Source of the DNA: Parachlorella kessleri | Lineage: Eukaryota > Chlorophyta > Trebouxiophyceae > Chlorellales > Chlorellaceae | Length of the DNA: 43,344 nucleotides | Reading direction: 5' to 3' | Assembly: GCA_001598975.1 (NCBI GenBank) | Contig: BBXU01000021.1 | Location: 1-43,344 of the forward strand | The notes under the pieces: generated by a model | Told to the model about the DNA's origin: nothing | Seen by the model: only the letters and a program-made list of their open reading frames with translations | Database searches by the model: none | Translations under genes and position numbers: made by a program | Part shown: positions 20,605-30,420 of the stretch, in pieces | Numbering within the stretch: the first letter of the stretch is position 1 | Layout: each line of letters starts with the position of its first letter

Positions 20605-22073
20605 TTAGAAGGGAAAGGGCAGCAGCTTCTGCTCAGGCAGCGGTGGAAGCGCCTCCTCAGCCTGGTGCAGCTGCCGCAGGAGCTGCGAGCCCACATCCTG
20701 GCTCAGCCGCGCGCGCACACCGTTGGTCTGGTAGAAGCGCCCCAGCTGCTGTATGGTGTCTGCAGCAGCAGCAGCAGCAGCAGACCAGGGCCAGGGCAGG
20801 ACTCAAGCAGGAAAGGAGGCGCTGTGAGCAAGGCGCCATGGGGCTAGCAGCGGCTGGCTGGGCGCCACGGTTGCGAGGACAAAGTGCACCGCTTGGGTCT
20901 GTCGAGGCTACAAAGCACACCTGCAATTAGCCCCGACTGCTCAGCCTTGACCTTCCACTGTCTGTCACCGTGCGGGAAGGCTGGGAAGAGCCTGGCCAGC
21001 GTTGCCACTAATTAGACACCAGATGGACAGCCTAAGATGTATCGGCTCTCCGCTGCCCACTTCCCACATATGCGGCTGGACGGCCAACTGGCAGCTACCG
21101 TTCACCTGAGATACGCCTGTGCGACTGCTGCTCCTGCAGCAAGGGCGCGTCTCTCCACTTCTGGACAAACTCCCGCACCAGATTCTTAGCGGGGTCCGCC
21201 TTCCTCCTCACCTGCACCCACAGGCCAACAAAGCTGTGCCATTTGCGCAAACCTGGTATGGTCCTCAACTGAGTCACACTGGACAGTTTGGAGAGAACCA
21301 CCGATCGCAGGAGTTCTTGACTCAGGCAGGATTTATTGCATAACTGGATCCGCCCCTGTCAGTATACTTCACCTTTTCCTCCTAACTATTTGCATAGTCT
21401 GCCACTCTTACCAAACTGCTGCCTGACCCCTTCCTGTCACATGCATTTCCATTTGAAATACCTAATGTTGAATTCCCATATTGCAGCTGCTTGCTCTCAG
21501 TTAACAAAAGCCCACGCTTGTGAGGTTTATTGTCCGGGAGGGGTAGTACCGCTCTTTGTAAGCAACGCAAGACTGCAGACGCTGCCCACCCACCTCCCGT
21601 TCCTCGGCACCATCCAAGTCCACTTGGATTGCGTCCTCTAATGACTGTATCAGCTTAACTGCAAACTCTTGGTAGCCTGGAGCAGGAAGCACGAGCGGGT
21701 TAGCAGGTAGCCCTGGTTTATTCTAGTCTAACAGCTCATCTCCACCTACTTCCAGCTAGCTTGCTTGCGTGTTTGCAGGGGTGTGCGTGCAGGGAGCCGG
21801 CTGCCAGGTACCTCTGGGCAGCTGTGGGTCTGCCAGGCTTGGCCGGGTGAAGCATAATAGCGACACAACTGCACAGGTTTGCCCCAGCAGAGTTCTCCGG
21901 CCAAGTTGGGCCAGGGCAGCTGGGTCCCTAGGTTGCTGCTGCGCCTTGCGCTGCACTGCTGGCAGCAGAAGAGGTCTCCTGTAGTTTGCTGCTGCCTGTA
22001 GAAGCTGGCTTTGACGGGGTCCAAGGCATGCTGTTGATATGTTGATGGGGGTGCTGATGGTGCTGCACAGCAT
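20605..22073 (-). CDS. PSB27: Psb27-family photosystem II assembly protein
   Basis: Exons 22073-21812, 21676-21594, 21211-21106 and 20759-20605 give 201 residues with GT-AG junctions. The N terminus is a two-part signal: a plastid transit region (MLCSTISTPINISTACLGPR onward), then LGRRTLLGQTCAVVSLLCF ending PSLA before DPQLP. The twin Arg, hydrophobic core and A-type cleavage site suggest export to the thylakoid lumen by the Tat route. The mature part is a four-helix Psb27 fold: YQEFAVKLIQSLEDAIQVD, PAKNLVREFVQKWR, SDTIQQLGRFYQTNGVRARL and LLRQLHQAEEALPPLP. Psb27 binds CP43 on the lumenal side during assembly and repair of photosystem II and delays attachment of the Mn cluster. Introns 1 to 3 are 135, 382 and 346 bp, and the last 3' splice site is a CTG repeat. 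The gene is divergent from a DUF3598 gene. Conservation of individual residues is moderate, so a diverged paralogue is possible. Confidence 0.85.
20761..20783. repeat. (CAG)n / (CTG)n microsatellite at a splice acceptor
   Basis: About seven GCA/CAG units sit directly upstream of Psb27 exon 4. On the coding strand the CTG run replaces the usual pyrimidine tract and ends in the CAG that is the splice acceptor. Confidence 0.8.
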
Positions 22074-22289
22074 CTTTGATCTTTGCTACCGCGTGAAAAG
22101 ACTGTTACAGTATACTTTATGTGTGGCAGTGCAGGAACCGAAAATAAGACTTTTTGAGACTCTCTATCCACTTCGATTAAGTAACAGATCTGTCAACCTT
22201 GGAGAGGCGCAATTCAGTCGCTTCAGGACGATCAAACCAGCGTATGAAAGATTCAGACGCCATCTACGCCTTTCAAACCCTGACCTGTC
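22074..22289. promoter_or_regulatory. Compact bidirectional promoter, Psb27 / DUF3598
   Basis: The two opposed start codons are only 216 bp apart, so both transcripts must begin inside this stretch. It contains several AT-rich patches, but I cannot assign specific factor sites. Confidence 0.55.
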
Positions 22290-23901
22290 ATGGCAGGGGT
22301 GATCATGCCTGCCAATTGTTGGATCATGGCCGCCTCGCGGCCAGCAGCTTTTGCGAAGTCCAGCAGCAGAGCTTCACCGCCTCAGCAGTTTTGCAGCGGT
22401 TGGCGAGCCAGCGGGCACCGCTCGACAGCTGTTGTGGACTGCAGTGCCACTCCCAGTGTGGGCGTAGATACTACTACCACAGCGCAGCAATCCACCACAA
22501 CTCGTTGGGAGGCTTTTGCAGCCAGCTGCTCTGGGGAATGGGAAGGCGTGACGGCCACGTTCACTGCCAGCGGCAAGCCTACAGCTCTGCCCGAGTATTA
22601 CGTTCCCCAGGCACGAACACAGTTCCCGTCCCAAGCCTGTATATCAGTGGGTGAAAGGCCAGCCTGCCTGCCCCCCACACCGTATGCAACCCAACCCCCG
22701 TTTTCTTGTGGGTTGCTGGCTTGCTGGCTGCCGTTGGGCTTGCAGCCATCGTAGCAAGGTGCAGATAGGCCAGCAAGCAGGCGTGGCTGGACAACGCTGG
22801 CTGGATGCGAAACATCTGCATCTTGCCTACCAGGTTACCTCCGTTCTTCCACGCTGCAGGCTTACCGTGAGTGGGGTGTGACGCTGTATGACTGGCAGTC
22901 CAACTGCAGCATGCAGTGCAGCACCGCTGATGGGCTGTGTTACACCCAGCGGCGCATGATGCCCACCGTGGGGTGTGAGGCAGACGCGATAGCCTTCACC
23001 AGCCAGCAGCAGCAGCTATTCGTTCCAGGACACCCAACCGCCACGGTAGCAGCTGACGGCAGCTACAGCGCTGGCCCTGCGGACCTTGCAACAGCTGAAC
23101 TACAGTCTGCAGCCATAGAGCACTGTCTGGTGCTGCGGCAGGGGCACCGCGTGAGGGTGGTTCACAACCTCCAATGCCCCAGCGCTGGTAGCAGCTGGGA
23201 GGTAGCCAGCATTGACGTCATGCATGAGAGGTATGATGCGCCCTACAATGGCAGGGGCGAGCTGGGCGGCTGCGGCGGCGGCATGGAGCCCTTTGCAGAG
23301 GGCGCAGCGCTGGACAGAGCATGCTTGGAGGGGTCTTGGACCGTCGGAGCGGGCGTGGAGTATGCCTTTGACCAGGCAGGCGCCAGCGTTAACGAGGCGG
23401 ACATTGCTGGAGAGACCTGGTGAGGAGGGTCCAACGGGGATGTAGTGATGTGGACAAGCTTGCCCCATCATCAATAAGCATGTGCAGTGCATGCCTTGGT
23501 CGATTTGTTTGCAAGCGTTTACAGCGTATGAAGGGGAGGGCCTGGGTTGCAGTCTGGACCGGAGGCAAGGCAGTGCCCAGCATTTGTGCCTCTGATGTGG
23601 CGCTGATATGCGTCACCTGGCGTAATGGATCTGTGGAATAACTGGAAATGCAAGAAGCTGTTGTTGAGGACCCTGCTGGCCCCAAGAGTGCATAGCACAC
23701 CTGCCATGCAGGTCGTCAGAGTGCTTGGAAGGGTTGGTGCGGCTCCCGCTAAGCATCTGGACATCAGCAGCACTGTCAGGGGAGGATGTCAGCCTGCAAG
23801 TAGGCCTTGTTGTTGAGGAGGACATCATGCGCTTAGCTAGCCGGCACTACAGGCAGGGGAGGCTCTATAGCTCCTCCTTACAAATGCTGAACAGGTCGTG
23901 A
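22290..23901 (+). CDS. DUF3598-family protein
   Basis: Exons 22290-22610, 22860-23419 and 23712-23901 give 356 residues. The family pattern is clear: WEAFAASCSGEWEGVTATFT, then LPEYYVPQ joined to AYREWGVTLYDWQSNCSM, later HCLVLRQGHRVRVVHNLQ, ASIDVMHERYDAP, GELGGCGGGMEPFA, ACLEGSWTVG and, in the last exon, LVRLPLSIWTSAAL and VGLVVEEDIMRLASRHY. DUF3598 proteins of plants, algae and cyanobacteria have lipocalin-like beta-barrel halves; their biochemical function is not established. The first 70 residues are Ser/Ala/Thr-rich and could be a plastid transit peptide, with alternative starts at residues 6 and 13. Intron 1 seems to be GC-AG (CCCCAG|GCACGA), because the family reads EYYVP directly into the AYREW block. 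Intron 2 joins TG|G in phase 2. The shared promoter with Psb27 fits, but does not prove, a chloroplast role. Confidence 0.85.
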
Positions 23902-24287
23902 TGGTCAGATTTGGAGCCTGCATTCCTTCAGCGGATTATATAATATGCCTTAGATGTGAGACTGTGGAGCTCCTCGTGGCAACGCCTTTCATGTGTCAAT
24001 TGGTTACACAGGCACCCCAAATGCCAACAGTCGAATGTTCCCGAGGGCGCCAACCTTTCCTTATTTGCATGCCATAAGCAAGTTTAGAATTGTTACCACA
24101 CACTACACGCCCTTCGCAGTCCACAGTGCCAAAGCGATTAAGAGAGGATACGGCCATGAGACAAGAAAAATTGGTGTCAGAGGGGACAAAAACACTATGC
24201 AAAAATTTAACCCCCCTGGAAGTACAATTACAAGCGGGCCCAACTCAGTTTAGAGCAACAACCGGGGAACACAGCGAAATCATAGTA

Positions 24288-24379
24288 GGCAAGCCCCAGG
24301 AGCCCATCTGCATCCAGCCCAGCCCTCCGTACAGCCATATCCTATCTCCACTCTGTTCGCACTACCTGCCACCCTTACC
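24288..24379 (-). repeat. Dispersed repeat, copy A
   Basis: Read on the minus strand it starts GTAAGGGTGGCAGGTAGTGC and continues GGCTGTACGGAGGGCTGG, GGATGCAGATGGGCTCCTGG and GCTTGCCTAC. It is the copy most like the one in BCNT intron 4. Similarity may extend further left, but I cannot set the end. Confidence 0.7.
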
Positions 24380-24540
24380 ATTAGTAGTCATGTGGGACTG
24401 GGAAGCGCCCACTGGCAACGATCCATCAGTATATCATCAAGTTAACTGATATCGAGCAACAACCTCGGCAACCCACCCACTCACCCGGGCTTCCAGACTA
24501 ACTCCACCTGTCACCAGAGTGACTCTTAATATGCATTTAT

Positions 24541-24620
24541 TGAGGGTGGCAGGTAATGCGATCAGAGAGGAGTACGGATATACTGGGCTGACAGGGGTGT
24601 ATGCAGGTATGCTCCGTGCA
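24541..24620 (+). repeat. Dispersed repeat, copy E
   Basis: It contains GGGTGGCAGGTAATGCGA, then GGAG, ACTGGGCTGACAGG and GCAGGTATG. The order matches copy D at 3653-3735. It lies 161 bp from copy A in the opposite orientation, so the two form an imperfect inverted pair. Confidence 0.65.
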
Positions 24621-24762
24621 TTGATGCACATATGCACTGATAGGCCCTGCCACACCCAGGCACTACCCGCACTTCGCACTACCCACCACCGTCCACAGAT
24701 ACCTCGGACTTCCCAGCCACCAGACATGAACAGCCTAGCCAGTCCGAAGCTAATTGCATCTA

Positions 24763-25881
24763 TTATGACACCACTAGGCTTGTCAGCAGCTGGAACGCTG
24801 CCTGCGCTTCCTTGAACCGCGCCTCTGCTTGCGCCTTGCTGCCTGCATCCGGGTGGCGGTCGGGGTGCCACCGCATGGCGCTGCGCCGGAAGGCCTCCTT
24901 CAGCACCACCCCTGTCACTTGTGTGCCCTCCGCCAGCCCCAGGGCCCGCAGGCTGCTGGCAACCTCGCAATTGACAGTGCTACCGCCCCCAACGGCACTA
25001 CGGCCTCTCTGCTGCTGCTGCTGCCGCTGCCGATGCTGCTGATCTGATCCTGTTGCTCGCCTGCCACTGTCGTGCTGCCACCATGCCTCCTGCTCGCCAA
25101 ACAGGTCCTCCCAAGAGCAGGACCAGGCTCCAGCAGTGAAATGCTGGCGCCCGCTGGCTGCCCCCTGGGAGGCCCCCTGCTGGCGGCCACCCCACCAGAA
25201 CTGCTCACTTGAGAATGAGGAGCAGCCAAAGCTGCTGCTCCTGCCCATTGCTGCTCCCCCTCTGCCATTGCCGGTAGGCTTTCAGGATGCGCTTACGCTG
25301 CGTCCCGCTCCTTGCATCCTTTATCAACCGCTCCCACAGCCTTGCATCTGACCGCCAGTCCACATCTTCCTCTTCCTCCCCGTGCTGCTCCTTGCGCCCG
25401 CCCTTTGCCTGCACGGCAGGAGAGAGACCTGAGGCTGAGGTGATACGCCTGCACTGGCTACCACAGGGGCGAAATTGCTATCGCAGTATATGTTTGGGAA
25501 GCAGGTGTGACGATGAAGTCAAAACATGCACCTTGGGCTGGATGTGGAGTGCCGTGAAGAGGCAGGGGGAACATGTCACCTCCAGCCGCGCAGAGGCAAA
25601 TCGCACCCAGCGCACCTACCTTACTGGCCGTCCAGTACGTGTCCTGGTTGCTGACCCACTCCTTCAGCCGCAGGTTGGTCTCCCGCCTTCGCCGCCGCTT
25701 TTCTTTCTGCGTAGCCAGATAGTAGCAGGCGGGTATGGTACACTTAAACCGCAGGGTTGTGTGGTGGTGGACCAGTCGCCTCACGGGGAACCCTCATGTG
25801 CACGCCAGGCCTCTTCATCAGCCCTTTAATGAAAGTAAGGGTGAAGTCATGGTCAACGGTAGCCTTGTTGGACTTTCCCAT
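24763..25881 (-). CDS. J-domain (DnaJ-like) protein with C-terminal J domain
   Basis: Exons 25881-25792, 25742-25620, 25408-25209 and 25153-24763 give 267 residues. The J domain is at the C terminus (about 205-260): SLRALGLAEGTQVTGVVLKE, AFRRSAMRWHPDRHPDAGSK and ARFKEAQAAFQLLTS. The HPD triad (about 234-236) needed to stimulate Hsp70 ATPase is intact. A basic segment (KEKRRRRRETNLRLKEWV), an acidic one (HGEEEEDVDW), a Lys/Arg stretch and an SWEDLFGEQEAWW patch come before it. The layout resembles plant mitochondrial or nuclear J-proteins that end with the J domain. No zinc-finger or DnaJ C-terminal domain is present, so this is a class C J-protein; its Hsp70 partner is unknown. The model needs introns of only 49 bp (25743-25791) and 55 bp (25154-25208); both repair the frame, but they could instead mark sequence errors. 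The N-terminal exon is the least certain part. Confidence 0.75.
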
Positions 25882-26479
25882 ACAGTGCTTTCCAGCGCAG
25901 CGCGCGGTTAAACCGTCAGGAGAACGCAGACAGACGAGTGCACCAGCACTAGGGCTTAGCACTAATCAAGCGCACAGTTCAGCAGCTCCATATACCCTCT
26001 GAGGCCACCCAGACTACTAGGCCCCTCGCCCGGGCAGCTGAGAAGCTGCAGGGCATAGAACTTGACCTCCCAACCGCCAACCTAGGTAGTTTCACCTTGG
26101 ATTCTTCGTTTCCAGGCCCGCCAGCAAGGGTCTTTGCCTGTCTAGCCAGCCAGGTAACAACGACACTGGATGGCCGACTGCGCAGCATGGTGGGCACCAA
26201 GGCGACCCCTCCTACACCCTGCCCAGGCCTAGAAGGCCAAGACACTTTCGTGATGCAGCAGGGAGGGATAACAAGCAGGAATGCACAACTGATCGCTGAT
26301 GACAAAGATTAGTAGGGCCGTTGGCGGGTGCAACAGGAGAACTTCACATTTCGCCCCACAGCTTCCCTACGCTAATATCACTGAAACCGGGTAAGTCCCA
26401 CCTCAAACTGGCCATCAGGAGCAGGCGGGCTCCTGGCGCTTCTTGGATGCAGCGTTAAGAACGAACACGGTGCAGCAAT
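25882..26479. promoter_or_regulatory. Divergent intergenic region, J-protein / LIMR protein
   Basis: These 598 bp separate two opposed start codons and must contain both promoters and 5' UTRs. No specific element is recognised. Confidence 0.45.
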
Positions 26480-29400
26480 ATGGCGTTCAACTGGTTCCTT
26501 GTCATCGTCACGGTGGTCGTGGCGATACTCACGCTTGCGCTGTCGGTTTACCTTATAGTAATCTACCAGCACCCGGTACGTCTTCAGCCTGCTCTTCACG
26601 CTCTTAGAGCCTGCTATTGACGCCCTCAGTGCCAGTGCTTGAGCACAGGCAAGCGTCGGCTCCTTTGCTGGACCGCAGGAGGACAAGAACCAGGCATGGT
26701 TCCCAAAGCTGGTGGTGCTACTGGGCTTCTCAGTAGCGATATGGACAGTATTATTATTCCCGTTAGATGTGGCCAACAACCAGGCGTGTACGCTGGACAT
26801 ACCTTTGTCCAGCTGTAGCACCACTTTTCCCATGAAGCAACTGTGGTGGGCCATCTACATCACGAACATTGTGATCACCTTCGTCCTGGTGCCCTTCTCC
26901 ATCTTCTTCTACGAGGCGGACAGTGACACGTGAGTGTCGTATCGGCTGGTCCACTAAATTTGCGAACCAATGCGGCGGCGGCCTTGTGGCCAGATCAACA
27001 ACTACTTTGCTGTCCAAAGCTTGGGTTTGAGGCTCTAAGCAAGGCAAGACTGCACGAGAGTCACTGAACTGAGCTACTGTGTCCTGCAGGCCCATTGCTA
27101 AGCGCTGGTTAAGCGGCTTCCTGTGGGCACTGGGCACGTTTGCTGTGATTGCGCTCATTATCAGCATCCCCTACGGTGAGGCCGGCTGACTTATTTTGTT
27201 TGGGGCAGGTTGTTCGATTTGCGGGTAGATAACCTGGGTCTCTGGCGGCGTGCAAGGGATGTCATGGGTTGAGGTGCACATAACACAAACGGGCTATGCG
27301 GGGCAGGGTGGCGGGAACGGTTAGCAGAGGCAGATGGCGGGTTGGGATGGCCTGCAGGTATATCGTGCATGGCAGCATGGTGCATGATTCGCAGGGCATG
27401 TTGGCTGCTGTCTGACATAATAAGTAACTTACTTGCTTTGCACCCCGTTGGCTCCCCTTGCAGCGGTTGCGGGGTATGCTGAGTTCCCCGTGCAAGGCGC
27501 CTGGTCAGGAATGATTAGCGTGAACTATGTGGAGACCCTGCCCTGGTCGCGCTGTGTTGGGCTGTTTGCCAACTACGATACCACCAGCCCAAATAACCCA
27601 CCGAAGTTGAACTCGACCTTGGTGCAAGTCGGTTATGCGGTGAGCAGCCCTCAGCTTCAGGCGTTACCATCGAGCAAGGACTTTGACTTAGCCCTGGACT
27701 TGGCTTGCTCTGCTTGCGGCCGAAGATCTGCCCACCACCAGCAAGCATGGGATGTTACGCTGTGCTACGCTTCCATGTGGCCTTGAGTTGGAACTGAGCC
27801 ATGCGGGAAGTTCGGACTACAGGCTTGTGCTGCGGCTGCTCATGGGCACAGCACTTACCATTCGAAGGTTGATGTGGTTAACGCTGTGCCCGTTTCCCCA
27901 TGCAGTGCAATACAAAGATCAACCAGCTGTCCGAGAACCTGACGATGCGGGTCTCCTACATCACTTATGCCATGTGCATTTACGCCACCGTGGGCTGGCT
28001 GCTCTTCATGGTGTTTGGCGCCATTGGCTTGGTGGCCCTACCGCTGGACTGGATACGGCAATTCATCGGACGCCCTACTAAGACCATCACCAAGTCGGAG
28101 TACATTGCCAGGGCGAGAGACATTGCCCGACGGGCCAAGGACATCAGGTGAGTGGGCCCGGGAGGTTCAATACTGGGGATGTTGGTACCATACGCAGCAG
28201 GTGTTGAAGTCCGGCATGGCATCCGTTCCCCTGCTCTGTTGTTCGGTTCAGTTGCTTGTAGTGTTCAGCTAAGCTTGTTAAGTAAGCAATTGGCAGCAGC
28301 TATTTGGGGGATGCTCCCAGTGCACGTGTGCGCAAGCCTGGGTGCCGCCATGGCCGGCTGTGTTCAGGCAGCTTGCTGAGGTGCTGAAGAGGGAGGAGCG
28401 TGAGCAAGGCAAGGGGCGGCGATGGCGCAAAAACTTCCGTGCGCTTCAGAACCAGATGCTGCTGCTGGAGGAGGATGAGGAGCAGCTAGAGCTGGTATAC
28501 CCGCAGGTGGGCAGGCAGATAGAAGGGGAGTGCGGCCTGAGGGAGCTCTAGGACTGTGTAGTTGGCATTGCTCAACTTATTGAACCGATCAGAAGGAGGT
28601 GTGAAGTGTTTGCAAGGTACAAGACATCATGAATCCAAGTGTGCAGCTGGAGACGTGGTGCTGGTGTGCTCTGTGCAGAGTGAAGACCCTGACTACAAGT
28701 GGGCTGTCACAGTGATGATGTTCTATGTGAAGTTCATCCTGGGGCTGATTTCCCTGGGCATCTCCATCACCTGGGTTGTTCAAGTCATCTTGTATGTCCT
28801 CATTGACCCGCCTGCCTCACCATTCCTTAATGAGGCCTTTGTCAGGTGAGCAAGATGTGGTAGTGCGGTGTGGGCATAAGCCATTGAAGAATGGGCGCCC
28901 TGTGAGGTTGACAGGGGTTGCTAAGGGGAGCGAGATACTTGGTGAGAGTGCGTCGAATCCCTCCCGGCTTGGCTACAGCATGACAATGGCCAGCTGGGTC
29001 ATAGCCCCGCAACGATGCCACCTGGTGCGCTGCAGAGCAAATGATGTATTCACCCTCTTTGGCACCCTCCTCTTTGGCATCTGGTGTTTCTACCTTCAGC
29101 TGGCGGTTATCAAGGGCAATTTCAAGTTTGGGTTGAACCTTTTGATCTTCAAGGTGCGCTTCAAGCTGATCTACCAAGGTTGTTGGATGCTCCGGTGCTG
29201 ATGAGTTTGGGTGGGCTGTGCCCTTAACTTTGCATCCTTCGTACCTTACAGCGCATAACGGGCACCTGGTCCAAATTGACCAGGCTTGTTGCCTGCTTAG
29301 CCCACAGTCTGAAGCTAGCACCTGTGCAGGTACACCCCATGCGGCCGGGCGCCACGATAATGAGCAGCTTCCTGTTTAATATAGCTCTGATCCTCCTGGC

Positions 29401-30090
29401 AACAACGGCAACAATCCAATTTTGCTCGGTGGCCTTTGCTCAATATGCTGACGGAACGGAAATATTGAACATCTTTGGGAACCAGGTAGGCTCGAAGTCA
29501 CATGCCACAGAGTTGTATGAAGGTGCTCCAGTGTTAGCATGTAGTAAGGCAAGCAGCCCTTATTGAAAACACTGTCAATCCCGGCGCGCCTGTATCCTGA
29601 CGTGATATTTGTGCTGCTGCAGCTGACGCACATCCGAGGAATAAAGTATTTATATACAGAGAACATCTTTATCTACTGCTGGCTGGGTTTTATCGGTAAG
29701 TAGAACCTATTGCGTCACTGTTATTGCATGTGCATCACTGTCAGTGCATGGCCTACTAAGCAGGGTGGGGACGTATGTATGAATCATCAATTTGTGTAAT
29801 GGCGCACGCACTGGGTTTCAACAGTTTGGGCTTTAGGGGGGGTGTCAGCATTGCTGGCGGCAACTGTACCCTGCCATTGTTTTTTTGCTTGCAGGGTTGA
29901 CACTTATCTGGCTCATTATTAAGGGCCCAGATGCATGGAAGCGGCACAAGGTGAGTCTGGCACCCGTTGTAAAGTTCGTGTTGTCACGAGTCAGATAGAA
30001 TTGTTGGCACAGCTAAAGGTGTGAACTCTACGTGAGGTTGCTGCACTCGCTTGCTGTGTGCAGGTCGAGGATGCTTACGCGATGGATTAA
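26480..30090 (+). CDS. LIMR/LMBR1-family multipass membrane protein
   Basis: Twelve exons, 26480-26575, 26679-26929, 27090-27175, 27464-27639, 27906-28147, 28368-28506, 28679-28845, 29036-29153, 29330-29485, 29623-29695, 29895-29950 and 30064-30090, give 528 residues with GT-AG introns. Helix 1 (WFLVIVTVVVAILTLALSVY) ends in IYQHPEDKNQAWFPK, a plant LIMR hallmark. Further helices are VVLLGFSVAIWTVLLFPLDV (with ANNQAC after it), LWWAIYITNIVITFVLVPF, WALGTFAVIALIISIPY, YAMCIYATVGWLLFMVFGAI, VKFILGLISLGISITWVVQV, FTLFGTLLFGIWCFYLQL, SFLFNIALILLATTATIQF and FIYCWLGFIGLTLIWLIIKG. A charged coiled loop (LKREEREQGKGRRWRKNF) lies on the cytosolic side between helices 5 and 6. Animal relatives include LMBRD1, which helps export cobalamin from lysosomes, and lipocalin receptors; the plant members are uncharacterised. 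The exon 4 end is slightly open: a donor 12 bp earlier would drop V-G-Y-A. Confidence 0.9.
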
Positions 30091-30101
30091 GGGCGGTCTG
30101 T

Positions 30102-30106
30102 TGTAA
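30102..30106 (+). terminator. Candidate polyadenylation signal (TGTAA)
   Basis: TGTAA, the poly(A) signal commonly used in chlorophyte algae, lies 12 bp after the LIMR stop codon. This would give a very short 3' UTR, so it may be a chance match. Confidence 0.3.
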
Positions 30107-30420
30107 TGTTGTCTATGTGCTCGAGAGTTTGCTGTTTAGAGCGTGTGATACGTTTGTCCACTGCTTCCTGGCCAGTATTGACCATAGACGGAGTTGTTTA
30201 TTGTGAGCTTACTCCCTTTCTGCTGAACCGTGGTTGACTTTACCAGGCAGTTGCATGCATGCTGTGCCAGTGATGGCACACACCCGTTGGCGATTGCAAG
30301 GTCCATGGGGAGAATGGCAACACCTGCTCTGGAGGCCTAGCACAGCAAGTCTCCTGTCGGCAGGCGTCTTCATGGATGCAAGACACAGCTGCCCGTAGGC
30401 AGCAGCCTTGCTGCAGAAGC
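30107..30420. other. Convergent intergenic region, LIMR / GIY-YIG protein
   Basis: About 310 bp between the two 3' ends. No gene, repeat or RNA is recognised. Confidence 0.5.

Larger units (their letters stand above)
23902..24762. other. Convergent intergenic region rich in repeat copies
   Basis: These 861 bp lie between the stop codons of the DUF3598 gene and the J-protein gene. They carry two copies of the dispersed repeat in opposite orientation (24379-24288 minus, 24541-24620 plus). No gene is supported. Confidence 0.6.

Noticed and set aside
20524..20930. Plus-strand frames across the Psb27 terminal exon
   Set aside because: They are antisense shadows produced by the CAG repeat and GC-rich coding sequence.
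23420..23641. Possible extra DUF3598 exon (AVWTGGKAVPSICASDVALI)
   Set aside because: Its splice phases do not fit either neighbouring exon, while exon 2 (ending TG) and the last exon (starting G) join perfectly in phase 2 without it.
26378..26854. 158-codon minus-strand frame
   Set aside because: It overlaps exons 1 and 2 of the LIMR gene in antisense, and the plus-strand reading is clearly conserved.
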